The notes beneath the pieces were generated by a model. That model saw only the letters and a program-made list of their open reading frames with translations. It searched no databases and was not told where the DNA came from. Both the position numbers and the translations under genes were made by a program. DNA of 64,000 nt, taken from the NCBI GenBank assembly GCA_016195325.1, contig JACPZX010000030.1, positions 39,043-103,042 on the forward strand, read 5' to 3'. Below are positions 7,339 to 17,046 of this stretch, piece after piece. Source of the DNA: Acidobacteriota bacterium (GTDB taxonomy: Bacteria; Acidobacteriota; Polarisedimenticolia; JACPZX01). Numbering within the stretch: the first letter of the stretch is position 1; each line of letters starts with the position of its first letter.

Positions 7339-9253
7339 GGCGCTCTTCTGGAAGGAATGGCGCGAGCAGCGCCCGCTCGTCGTCGCCGGCCTCGTCCTCG
7401 CGGCGCTCTGGCCGATCTTCATCGCCGTCTGGAGCGCCTCGGCCCGCGGGGGACGCAGTCTCGCGACGCTCGGCGGGGATCTCCTCTTCACGAACGCGCT
7501 GATCCTCTGGCCGCTCCTCGCCGTCGCGGCGGGGGCCTCGACGATCGCGAACGAGATCGGGGATCGCACGCTCGAGTTCCTCCTCTCCCGTCCGGTCGCG
7601 CGCACGACCGTCTGGGCGATCAAGGTCCTCGTCGCGGCCCTCTCGGCGACGCTCGTCGTCGCGACGGGATGGATCCTGGCGCTGCTCCTCGGAGGGTTCG
7701 AGGGGATGACGCGCGCGCTCCAGGGGAGTGCCTCGGTGGCGCTCGGCTACGGCGCGGCGGTCCTCCTGCTCTTCTCCTTCGCCGTCTTCTTCTCCACCTT
7801 CCTCCCCCGGGCGATGACCGCGGCGGCGGCCGGCCTCGGGGCCTCGGCCGCCGTCATCACCGTCGTCGTGGCCGTCTGGTCGAGGCTCGATCTCCTCCCC
7901 CGCCTCGAGCCCCAGTGGTTCGCGACGGAGCTCCTCGCCATCAGCGGCGCGGTCCTCGTCGCCTCGCTCTTCGTCTTCTCCCGGAGCGAGACGCTCCGGG
8001 GGCGATTCACCGCGCGATCCGCGGCCGCGGCGGCGCTCTTCGCCCTCTTCGCCGCGGGCATCGCCACGATCCCGATTGCGTACGCCCGGATGCGGCTCCT
8101 CCCGTCCGGGGCGTCGCTGATTGCGATCTCGATGAGCCCGAAGGGGGACGCGATCGTGGCCACGGCGACGCCGAAGGAGGATCCGGCGATGCCCTCCTCC
8201 CCCGAGATCTGGCTCCTGCACCCGGACGCCGCCGGCATGACGCGGCTGACGGGACGGCTGACCTTCGCCCCCGTCTTCTCTCCCGACGGGCGGTCGATCG
8301 CGTATCTGTCGAGCCGCTCGGCGCTCGGCCTTCGCTCGGATGCCGTCGATCTCAGGATCGCCTCCGTCGACGGCCGTGAGGACGAGCTCGTGGCGTCGGA
8401 GCTGCCGATCCCTCGCCCGTGGGCCAACTTCGGGATCCCGGCCCTCGCATTCTCCCCCGACGGCGCGCAGATCGCCTTCGTCGCCGGCGGCGCGGTCGAG
8501 GTGGCCCGCACCGACCGCGCGCGCGACATCCGGCGCATCCCCCTGTCCGGAGCGCGCCCCAGCCAGGTCTACCTCCTGGGCTGGGCGTCCAGCGAGGAGA
8601 TCCTGTTCATCGCGTACCGGAGCGACGACGCGACGGCGTCCTTCGAGGCGGTGCGGACCGACACGGAGAAGTGGCGGGTCGTCTACGACGGGGAGGCGCC
8701 GACGTACTCCCTCCTGGCCGCGGAACGCTCCGGCGCGATGCAGACCATCCCCGTCGTGATTCTTCCGGGCGGGCGCGGCTCGGAGGCGCGACGGCTCGCG
8801 CTGATCGACACGGCGACCGGCCGCGTCGAAATTCTCACCGAGAACGGATGCCACGCTCTGCCCGACGTGACCGACGACGGAAAGCGCGTCGCCTACGCGA
8901 CGTGCTCGGGATCTCTCGGAAGCGATCGCCGGGGGACGGTGCACGTCCGGGAGAGGGCGGGCGGCGCCGATCGCGTGATCGGATCGTCCGACGGAGAGGT
9001 CGTCTTCCTCAAGGCCTCCCCTTCGGCCGAGAGCGTCCTCGTGAGGACGCGCCGGATGCGCGACGTGGCGGCGACCGATCACGTCCTCGACGCGCGGGGC
9101 GCGCGCGATCTCGGCGAGAACGTGAGGTTCGTCGGCTGGGCCGGAAGGGACCGGATGGTGCTGGCGGAGTCGACGAAGGAGTCCTCGTTCGCGGCGGACT
9201 CCGTCTTCGTCCTGAGCGCGACGACGGATCAGCGCCTCCAGATCTATCCCTGA
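7331..9253 (+). CDS. ABC-2 type permease fused to a TolB/WD40-like beta-propeller
   Basis: The 640-residue protein has two parts. Residues about 1-265 are an ABC-2 membrane domain: MLKALFWKEWREQRPLVVAG is the typical start and about six or seven hydrophobic segments follow, the last near residue 240. Residues about 270-640 carry TolB/PD40-like propeller blades (FSPDGRSIAYLSS, FSPDGAQIAFVAG, VTDDGKRVAYAT). The fusion is unusual because YtrC/D-type permeases normally stop after the membrane part. The propeller probably lies outside the membrane and could sense ligand or bind envelope proteins; that is inference. It is the last gene of the GntR-ABC operon. Confidence 0.85.
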   Translation: MLKALFWKEWREQRPLVVAGLVLAALWPIFIAVWSASARGGRSLATLGGDLLFTNALILWPLLAVAAGASTIANEIGDRTLEFLLSRPVARTTVWAIKVLVAALSATLVVATGWILALLLGGFEGMTRALQGSASVALGYGAAVLLLFSFAVFFSTFLPRAMTAAAAGLGASAAVITVVVAVWSRLDLLPRLEPQWFATELLAISGAVLVASLFVFSRSETLRGRFTARSAAAAALFALFAAGIATIPIAYARMRLLPSGASLIAISMSPKGDAIVATATPKEDPAMPSSPEIWLLHPDAAGMTRLTGRLTFAPVFSPDGRSIAYLSSRSALGLRSDAVDLRIASVDGREDELVASELPIPRPWANFGIPALAFSPDGAQIAFVAGGAVEVARTDRARDIRRIPLSGARPSQVYLLGWASSEEILFIAYRSDDATASFEAVRTDTEKWRVVYDGEAPTYSLLAAERSGAMQTIPVVILPGGRGSEARRLALIDTATGRVEILTENGCHALPDVTDDGKRVAYATCSGSLGSDRRGTVHVRERAGGADRVIGSSDGEVVFLKASPSAESVLVRTRRMRDVAATDHVLDARGARDLGENVRFVGWAGRDRMVLAESTKESSFAADSVFVLSATTDQRLQIYP

Positions 9254-9255
9254 AC

Positions 9256-9261
9256 TAGAAT
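9256..9261 (+). promoter_or_regulatory. possible -10 box of the acyl-CoA carboxylase operon
   Basis: TAGAAT lies 7 bases before the preferred ATG (9269) of the biotin carboxylase gene, and no Shine-Dalgarno sequence is visible. A leaderless transcript is suggested. No clear -35 box is present. Confidence 0.4.
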
Positions 9262-9268
9262 GCGGCGC

Positions 9269-10635
9269 ATGTTCGGCCGCATCCTCATCGCCAACCGGGG
9301 GGAGATCGCCGCGCGCGTGATCCGCGCCTGCCGCGAGATGGGGATCCGCACGGTCGCCGTGCACTCGACGGCCGACGCCGACTCTCCCCACTTGAAGTCC
9401 GCCGATCGCGCCATCTGCATCGGCGGCCCGCGCGCCGCCGAGTCGTACCTGAACGCCGACGCCGTCCTCCAGGCGGCCGAGCAGACCGGCTGCCAGGCGA
9501 TCCACCCCGGGTACGGCTTTCTCTCCGAGAACGCCCTCTTCGCCGAGAGGTGCGCCTCGCACCGGATCACCTTCATCGGCCCGACGGCGGCGGCGATGCG
9601 GCGGATGGGCGACAAGGTCGAGGCGCGCCGCACGATGGACGCCGCGGGGGTCCCGGTCATCCCGGGGTCTGCCGGGGCGCTCGCGTCGGCCGACGAGGCC
9701 GCCTCCGCCGCGCGCGGCGCGGGGTACCCGGTCATGATCAAGGCTGTCGCCGGCGGAGGCGGCCGCGGGATGCGGCGCTGCGACGACGAGGCCTCTCTCC
9801 GGCGGCTCTTCGCCGAGGCCTCGAGCGAGGCCGAGGCCGCCTTCGGCAATCCGGCCCTCTACCTCGAGAAGTTCATCGAGAGGGGCCGGCACATCGAGAT
9901 CCAGATCCTCGCGGATGCGTACGGGAAGGCGATTCATCTCGGCGAGCGCGAGTGCTCCGTCCAGCGCAACCACCAGAAGCTGCTCGAGGAGGCGCCGAGC
10001 CCCGCCCTCGACGCCGGCGAGCGGGCGCGCCTCGGCGATCGCGCCGCCCGCGCCGTCGAGAGCGCCGGGTACACCGGCGCCGGCACGCTCGAGTTCCTGC
10101 GCGATCGCGACGGCCGTCTCCACTTCATGGAGATGAACGCGCGCGTGCAGGTGGAGCACCCCGTCACCGAGGAGGTCACGGGGATCGACATCGTGAAGGA
10201 GCAGATCCGGATCGCCGCCGGCGAGCGGCTGGGGTTTGCGCAGAAGGACGTGAAGGTCCGGGGACACGCGATCGAATGCCGGATCAACGCCGAAGATCCG
10301 GCCGCCGGCTTCCGTCCCGCGCCGGGGCGTCTCGAGGTCTTCCAGCTCGCCTCCCCCGCCGCGGCGGGAACGCGCCTCCGGATCGAGACGCACGCGGAGG
10401 CGGGATACGCCATCCCTCCCTTTTACGATTCCATGATCGGGAAGGTGATCACCTGGGGCGACGGCCGCGACGCCGCGCGGAGCGCGATGGCGCGCGCTCT
10501 CGCCGCCGCCCGCATCGAAGGGGTGCCGACCACCGTCCCCTTCCACATCCAGGTTCTCGGCGACGCGGCCTTCATCCGCGGGGAGTACGACGTGACGCTC
10601 GTCGAGCGGCTCCTCGCCGCCCCGCAGGGGGAATC

Positions 10636-10648
<13 letters not shown>
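9269..10648 (+). CDS. acyl-CoA carboxylase, biotin carboxylase subunit
   Basis: This 459-residue ATP-grasp enzyme carboxylates biotin on its carrier protein using ATP and bicarbonate. ATG 9269 gives the family start [20 protein letters not shown]; an in-frame ATG at 9260 would add three residues. Visible motifs are [10 protein letters not shown] (about 75), the glycine-rich ATP loop [11 protein letters not shown] (about 160), [16 protein letters not shown] (about 230) and [17 protein letters not shown] (about 288), which holds the catalytic Arg and Glu. It overlaps the carboxyltransferase gene by 13 bases. The context indicates a degradative or anaplerotic acyl-CoA carboxylase rather than the fatty-acid AccC, because the matching AccA/AccD genes are absent. 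Confidence 0.92.
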
Positions 10649-12365
<1,717 letters not shown>

Positions 12366-12369
<4 letters not shown>

Positions 12370-12989
12370 GCCGCCGCGATCCCCTCACAGCGCTCGTCGA
12401 CGCGGCCCGCGTCGAGGGGGGCGATGCGCTCCTCCTCGCCCCCGCCGTCGGCATCCTCCGTGGAATCCCACCACCAGGACGGATGCTCGCGCCGGGAGAG
12501 ACGTTCGCGCGAGTGACGATCCTCGGAGTCTCTCGGGAGCTGAGGGTGCCGGAAGGTCTCTCGGGGGTCGTCTCGCACCTCGCGGTGGACGGATTCGGGG
12601 CGGACGCGGTCCCGGTCGAGTACGGGCAGCCCCTCCTGACGCTCGCGCCGATCGACGCGGGAAAGCCGGGCGCCTCGCCCGCAACGAGTGGAGCCGTCGC
12701 GTCGCGCGGGTCCGCCGCCCTTGAATCGCTCCCGCCCGGGTGCCACGCGATCCCGGCGCCGGCCGATGGCGTCTTCTACAGGCGCCCGCGCCCTTCGGAT
12801 CCCGCCTACGTTGAGGTCGGGGACCGCGTCCACGCGGGCCAGACCCTCGCGCTGATCGAGGCGATGAAGTGCTTCAGCGCGATCGGCTACGGCGGGGCGG
12901 GCCTCCCGGAGGAGGCGGAGGTCGTCGAGATCCGCGGCGCCGACGCCTCGGAGGTGCGCCACGGCCAGGTTCTCTTCGTCGTCCGCTGA
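12366..12989 (+). CDS. biotin carboxyl carrier protein
   Basis: This 207-residue carrier shuttles carboxybiotin between the two upstream enzymes. The biotinylation site is EAMKCF near residue 167, with a Cys after the target Lys where many carriers have Met. The N-terminal half (about 20-100) looks like a second lipoyl/biotinyl-type barrel without a target lysine. An Ala/Ser-rich linker joins the two. The closing strand GQVLFVV completes the C-terminal barrel. The ATG overlaps the carboxyltransferase stop (ATGA), and this is the operon's last gene. At 207 residues it is longer than a minimal carrier. Confidence 0.88.
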
Positions 12990-12997
12990 ACTTTCCA

Positions 12998-13026
12998 TTG
13001 ACGCCGGCGCCGCATGGTGGTATTCG
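12998..13026 (+). promoter_or_regulatory. promoter of RiPP precursor 1
   Basis: TTGACG (12998-13003) and an extended -10 TGGTATTCG (hexamer 13021-13026) are 17 bases apart. The same arrangement recurs before precursor 2, including the ATC after the hexamer, which supports a functional promoter. Confidence 0.7.
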
Positions 13027-13100
13027 ATCCCCAACCGCCCCGGCCCGGCGCCGGCTCGAGCTGGCGAGGCCCGCGGCGGAAGCCCCGAATGGAGGCATCC

Positions 13101-13244
13101 ATGAAGGAGAAGATCCCTGTTTCCCTCGACCTCGAGATCGAGGAGATCGAGAGCCGCGAGCGCGCGGCCGGATCGTGCACGTCGTCCTCCACGAGCCGTC
13201 GCTGCACGTGCCGCTGCATTTTCACGGGAACGCCCGAGGCGTAG
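13101..13244 (+). CDS. RiPP precursor peptide 1 (lanthipeptide/thiopeptide-like)
   Basis: This gene encodes a 47-residue peptide of leader-plus-core type. The leader (residues 1-24) is acidic and helical, with SLDLEIEEIESRER, like the LD-rich recognition motif of LanB-processed leaders, and ends in AAG. The core (25-47) starts SCTSSSTSRRCTCRC and contains Cys at 26, 35, 37 and 39 and eight Ser/Thr before residue 40, ideal for dehydration and thioether or azole formation. ATG 13101 has GGAGG five bases upstream; an in-frame ATG at 13089 has no such site. A paralogue lies 117 bases downstream and a split LanB follows. The RiPP class is inferred. Confidence 0.85.
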   Translation: MKEKIPVSLDLEIEEIESRERAAGSCTSSSTSRRCTCRCIFTGTPEA

Positions 13245-13260
13245 CTGCAACCGATTTTCA

Positions 13261-13290
13261 TTGACACACCGCGCGAGCTCGTGGTATTCG
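13261..13290 (+). promoter_or_regulatory. promoter of RiPP precursor 2
   Basis: A perfect TTGACA (13261-13266) and an extended -10 TGGTATTCG (hexamer 13285-13290) are separated by 18 bases. It is the counterpart of the promoter at 12998-13026, with a better -35 box. Confidence 0.72.
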
Positions 13291-13361
13291 ATCGCGTCCC
13301 GAGCCGCGCCGGGCACGGTGCTCGGACGGAATCCGATCGGGCAGAAGCGAAGGAGGCCGAC

Positions 13362-13505
13362 GTGAACGAGAAGCCTGTTTCATCGCTGGACCTGGAAGTC
13401 GAGGAGATCGAGAGCCGCGAGAGAGTCGCCGGCAGTTGCACGTCGTCGTCGACCAGCCGCCGCTGCACCTGCGCCTGCTTCATCACCACGAACTCGCAGG
13501 TCTAG
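13362..13505 (+). CDS. RiPP precursor peptide 2 (lanthipeptide/thiopeptide-like)
   Basis: This is the second 47-residue precursor, with the same layout as peptide 1: leader with SLDLEVEEIESRER ending VAG, then the core SCTSSSTSRRCTCAC and a different tail (FITTNSQV). The four core cysteines (26, 35, 37, 39) and all Ser/Thr up to residue 36 are conserved. The start is GTG at 13362 with AGGAGG (13351-13356) five bases upstream. Conservation of the central core with tail drift suggests a structural constraint on the modified part. A strong hairpin terminator follows 26 bases after the stop. Confidence 0.85.
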   Translation: MNEKPVSSLDLEVEEIESRERVAGSCTSSSTSRRCTCACFITTNSQV

Positions 13506-13531
13506 GAACCAGCTCCGAAATCGATTGATGC

Positions 13532-13555
13532 GGGAGGGGCCTGAAGGCCCCTCCC
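13532..13555 (+). terminator. hairpin between the precursors and the LanB genes
   Basis: GGGAGGGGCC and GGCCCCTCCC form a perfect 10-base stem with a TGAA loop. A true T-run is missing (CCCTTACTT follows). It probably lets precursor transcripts outnumber those of the enzymes, by partial termination. Confidence 0.75.
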
Positions 13556-13597
13556 CCCTTACTTCCGCGAGCCCTCGAGTCGTTCCCAATCCCACCC

Positions 13598-14458
13598 ATG
13601 GCAGGTGAACCCCGGCTCTCCGTGGTGATCGAGTCTCCCATGGAGCGGTGGGAGGAGATCGTCCGTGAGGGCGTCACCCCCGCCGCGCGCGCGCTGCGGG
13701 GGGATCCCTCGCTTGCGGCGTTCACCTGGGGCCGCTTCAACAAGCCGACGTGGCGGATCGAGATCTCGATCTCCGGCCGCGAGGCGTGGCTCTCGTCGCG
13801 CGCGGCGCCCGTCGTGGCGGCCGCGCTCTCCCCTCTCGAGGGGCTGGTCGGGCGCGCGCCGGTGTTCGCGCACGGAGGCGACGAGCCGGACGCCGGCGCC
13901 CTGGGCGGCGCGGAGGGGGAGGCGCTCGCGCGCGCCTTCGATCATCACGACTCGCTCGCCTGCCTCGATTTCATGGAGGCCGAGTTCCGCGGTGAGCTGA
14001 GACGATCGCGGCGCGAGATCAGCCTTCTTCTCGTGGACTCCCTCGCCGACGCGTTCGAGCTCGATCTCGCGGAGCGCCGGGCCTTCTACGAGCGCGGATG
14101 GCGCTGGGCCTTCAGCATGGGGCTCTTCAAGCCCGGGGATCGCGAGATCCTCGACCAGAAGTTCGAGTCGCTGCGCCCCTCGCTGCGGGAGCTTCTGTCC
14201 ACCGACCGAGGGGAGGAGGAGCGATGGGGCGACCCCGGCGCCGCGAGGATCGCGGCGGCGTGGCGCGCCGGCGTCGCCGCGGCGGCCCGCGCCGCGGTCG
14301 ACGGATGCGCCGCCGGGCGGATCGCGCAGGATCCCGTCAACCTCGCGTGGCTCTGGGCGCAGGCGCACAGCAACCGGCTCGGCATCGTCAACACCTCCGA
14401 GGCGATCCTGAGGTACTTCATGTACCGCATCCTCCCGGGCGAGGAGGGAGGCGCTTGA
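13598..14458 (+). CDS. thiopeptide-type RiPP protein (SpaB C-terminal / LanB elimination domain)
   Basis: This 286-residue stand-alone protein resembles the C-terminal glutamate-elimination domain of LanB dehydratases (TbtC-like, SpaB_C). The family signature near the C-terminus is visible as LWAQAHSNRLGI followed by EAILRYFMYRIL (about residues 250-280), with the conserved His and Arg. The N-terminal TWRIEISISGREAWL and a DHH motif (about 110) fit the fold. In thiopeptide pathways, close homologues also catalyse pyridine formation, so an alternative function is possible. It overlaps the LanB glutamylation gene by 4 bases (TTGA). No ribosome binding site is seen before ATG 13598, and translation may depend on a transcript running through the upstream hairpin. 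Confidence 0.82.
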   Translation: MAGEPRLSVVIESPMERWEEIVREGVTPAARALRGDPSLAAFTWGRFNKPTWRIEISISGREAWLSSRAAPVVAAALSPLEGLVGRAPVFAHGGDEPDAGALGGAEGEALARAFDHHDSLACLDFMEAEFRGELRRSRREISLLLVDSLADAFELDLAERRAFYERGWRWAFSMGLFKPGDREILDQKFESLRPSLRELLSTDRGEEERWGDPGAARIAAAWRAGVAAAARAAVDGCAAGRIAQDPVNLAWLWAQAHSNRLGIVNTSEAILRYFMYRILPGEEGGA

Positions 14459-17034
14459 CCGAGACCGCCCTTCTCCGGGTCTGCACGCTCCCGTTCGAGA
14501 CGCTGGCCCCGTTCGGCGCGGCAGGCGCCCGCGAGGCCGCGGCCGGTGTCGTGGCGCTCGAGGGGGCGCTCGCGACGGAGGCGGCCGGGATCGCGGAGGC
14601 CCTCGGCTCGGCCGCCGGCGTGAAGCAGGACGACGCCGGCCCGGGGAAGGCCAAAGAGCGCCACGCCCTCATCGCGCTGCGGCGCGCCGTCCACAACGGG
14701 CGGCCGATTCGCGATGCGGACATCGCGAGCGCCGGCGCATCGCTCCCCGAGCCCCTCGCCGCGCGCGTGCGCGCCCGGGCGGAGGCGACCGGCCGCCTCG
14801 CGGAGCTCCTCGACGCCTTCCGCGCGGCGTACACGGAGGGGCTTCATCGCGCGCGCGGCCACCTGGCGAGCCTCGCCGCGGATCCGCTGGTCGACGAAGG
14901 GCTCCGCCTCGTGAGCCGATCGCTCGTCGATCGCGTGCGCGCGCTCGCGCGGCGCGACGCCCGCGCGTGGGGCCACGACGAGCGCCACGCCGCCGCCAAG
15001 ACCATCGCCTACGTCGCGCGCTTCGCGACCAAGACGAGCCCCAACGCCCTCTTCTGCGCGACGTCGCCGGCGCGGTTCGCCCCGGGGCCGATCGAGATCC
15101 TGGGGCGCCCCGAGGTCGCGCGCCTCGACGTCATCCTCAACGTCTTCGAGGCCGGCAAGATCACGGCGTGTCTCGCCGTCGACCCCGGGATCCGGAGCGC
15201 CATCGTCCCCCGCCCGAACGGCACCCTTCGGCGCGACGGAGAGGCATGGACGTTCTGGAAGTTCGCCTCGTCGCGGAACCCGACCGAGGACGAGGTTCTC
15301 TGCCGGGTGAAGGACCATCCCGTGATGCGGCTCTTCCTCGAGGAGGCGCGCGAGGGGACGCGGAGCCTTCCCGATCTCGTCGAGGTGGTCCGCGCCCGCG
15401 AGGGGATCCCCGCCGCCGATCTCGAGAGATTCCTCCAGGGGCTCGTCGATCGCGGGATCCTCGTCGCCGAGATCGAGATCCCGTACAACGAGCGCAGGCC
15501 GCTCCGCGAGCTGGCCGCCGCGGTTGCCGCGCGGGGGGGCGCTCCTCCGTGGCTCCCCGAGCTTCTCCGGATCGAGGACGCCGTCGACTCTCTTCCGCTC
15601 CGCCGGCCGGCGGAGCGCGCCGCGACGATGGACGCCCTCGTCGAGTCGCTCGAGGGGTTGCCCCACAACCGCCCCCTCTCGCGCGACGAGGTCTTCCGGG
15701 TCGATGCCGTCTCGGGGCTGAGCCTGAGGCTGCCGCGGGGGCTCCTCGAAGATCTCGACGCGCCCATGCGCCTGTACGCCCGGATCTTCGCCACCCTTTA
15801 CCCGGCGCGCAACTATGAGGGGGCCTTCGAGCGGGACTTCCTCAGGAAGCACCCGCCCGACGCCGACGTCCCCTTTCTCGAGCTGTACCGTGGCTTCGTG
15901 GAGCCGAAGGAAGGGGATCGTCCCGCCGCCTTCCCCGATCCGGCCGAGACGGCCCCTGCCGGGAGCGACGTCGCGCGGGCCTCACGCCTGATGCGCGCGC
16001 TCCGGGACCTGATGACGGCGCGCGCCGCCGAAGCTCCGGGGGAGGAGCTGGCCCTCGACCCTGCGCGGCTCGAGGCGCTGCTCGCGGGAGTTCCCGAGCC
16101 CCGGTGGTCGGCCGGGGTGCTCTTCCAGATCGCCGCGGCCGACGCGGCGGCGATCGACGAGGGGCGCCACCGCATCGCCCTCAGCGCGGTTCTCAACGGC
16201 GCCGGCCTCGCCCAGGCGCGCTTCGCGTGGCTGCACGGCGGCGGGGTCCCGATCGACGAGAACCCGATCGTCCGCGAGCTCCGCGAGGCGTGGTCGTGCG
16301 TCGCCCGCGACGGGGCGATCGTCGCCGAGGTGACGTACAACCACCACGCGCGCACGGCGAACGCGGGGCTGCGCCTGCCGCTCTTCCGCCACGAGATCGA
16401 GATGCCGGGCGAGAGGGCCTCGCCGGGCTCGATCGCGATCCCGCTCAACGATCTCGTGGTCCGCTTCAGCACCTCGGTGCGGCGGTTCGTCCTGAGGTCC
16501 ATCGCGCTCGACTCGGAGATCATCCCGGTGATCAGCAGCGGCGTGAACCCCGTGGGCATCACCTCGTTCATGGTCGACATCGGCTACCAGGGGATCCAGC
16601 CCGTCGGCCACTTCCCCGGCTTCGATGCGCCGGGGATCACGCGCTGGCCGCGCCTGACGTGCGGGCGCGTCGTCCTCTTCCGGGAGAAGTGGGTCTTCCG
16701 CCCCGGCGAGTGGCCCGGGGGAACGCGCGAGGGGGCGGTGGTCCGGGACGACGAGTACTTCCTCGAGGTCGCGCGCTGGAAGCGCCGCCACTCTCTGCCG
16801 CGCCACGTCTTCGCTCACACCACCGACGAGCCGAAGCCCCGCTACCTCGATCTCGACGCGCCGCTCTTCGTCGACCTGCTGAGACGATCGAGCGCGAGGA
16901 TCCCGGAGCGGCCCGCCCCGACCCTCCACGTCACCGAGATGCTCCCGGGGCCCGGCGATCTGTGGATCGCGGACGCGCGGGGACACTACGCTTCGGAGTT
17001 CCTCGTGCAGATGCAGGGGCCGAAGGGCCTCTAG
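14455..17034 (+). CDS. lantibiotic dehydratase, glutamylation (LanB N-terminal) domain protein
   Basis: The 859-residue protein corresponds to the N-terminal part of class I LanB enzymes, which activate Ser/Thr of a precursor with glutamate from Glu-tRNA. The conserved block RFATKTSPNALFCATS (about residues 188-204) matches the R-x-TRPTPFGLF-type motif of the family, and VAEVTYNHHARTANAGLRLP and PLNDLVVRF mark the later core. It lacks the elimination domain, which is the separate upstream gene, as in the TbtB/TbtC pair of thiopeptides. The start TTG 14455 overlaps the upstream stop and has GGAGGGAGG just before it. It could instead act as a peptide aminoacyl-tRNA ligase; the neighbouring elimination-domain gene argues for dehydration. 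Confidence 0.85.
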   Translation: MTETALLRVCTLPFETLAPFGAAGAREAAAGVVALEGALATEAAGIAEALGSAAGVKQDDAGPGKAKERHALIALRRAVHNGRPIRDADIASAGASLPEPLAARVRARAEATGRLAELLDAFRAAYTEGLHRARGHLASLAADPLVDEGLRLVSRSLVDRVRALARRDARAWGHDERHAAAKTIAYVARFATKTSPNALFCATSPARFAPGPIEILGRPEVARLDVILNVFEAGKITACLAVDPGIRSAIVPRPNGTLRRDGEAWTFWKFASSRNPTEDEVLCRVKDHPVMRLFLEEAREGTRSLPDLVEVVRAREGIPAADLERFLQGLVDRGILVAEIEIPYNERRPLRELAAAVAARGGAPPWLPELLRIEDAVDSLPLRRPAERAATMDALVESLEGLPHNRPLSRDEVFRVDAVSGLSLRLPRGLLEDLDAPMRLYARIFATLYPARNYEGAFERDFLRKHPPDADVPFLELYRGFVEPKEGDRPAAFPDPAETAPAGSDVARASRLMRALRDLMTARAAEAPGEELALDPARLEALLAGVPEPRWSAGVLFQIAAADAAAIDEGRHRIALSAVLNGAGLAQARFAWLHGGGVPIDENPIVRELREAWSCVARDGAIVAEVTYNHHARTANAGLRLPLFRHEIEMPGERASPGSIAIPLNDLVVRFSTSVRRFVLRSIALDSEIIPVISSGVNPVGITSFMVDIGYQGIQPVGHFPGFDAPGITRWPRLTCGRVVLFREKWVFRPGEWPGGTREGAVVRDDEYFLEVARWKRRHSLPRHVFAHTTDEPKPRYLDLDAPLFVDLLRRSSARIPERPAPTLHVTEMLPGPGDLWIADARGHYASEFLVQMQGPKGL

Positions 17035-17046
17035 GAGGCGACGGCG

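Larger units (their letters stand above)
12991..13247 (+). repeat. tandem duplication unit 1 (promoter plus RiPP precursor)
   Basis: This unit and the one at 13254-13508 are imperfect direct copies. Each holds a TTTNCATTGAC -35 block, a TGGTATTCGATC -10 block, about 75 bases of leader, an AGGAGG-type ribosome binding site and a 47-codon precursor gene. The coding parts differ mainly at the two ends of the peptide. Confidence 0.8.
13254..13508 (+). repeat. tandem duplication unit 2 (promoter plus RiPP precursor)
   Basis: This is the second copy of the unit described at 12991-13247. The predicted peptides share 32 of 47 positions. The block from residue 8 to 39 is almost unchanged, while the last eight residues have diverged. 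Confidence 0.8.

Noticed and set aside
7211-10546. A 1111-codon open frame on the minus strand across the permease and biotin carboxylase
   Set aside because: It crosses two genes with conserved motifs on the plus strand and has strong Arg/Glu bias; it is a GC artefact.
9550-10635. An open extension ahead of the carboxyltransferase in the same frame
   Set aside because: It lies inside the biotin carboxylase gene in another frame; the family N-terminus begins at ATG 10636.
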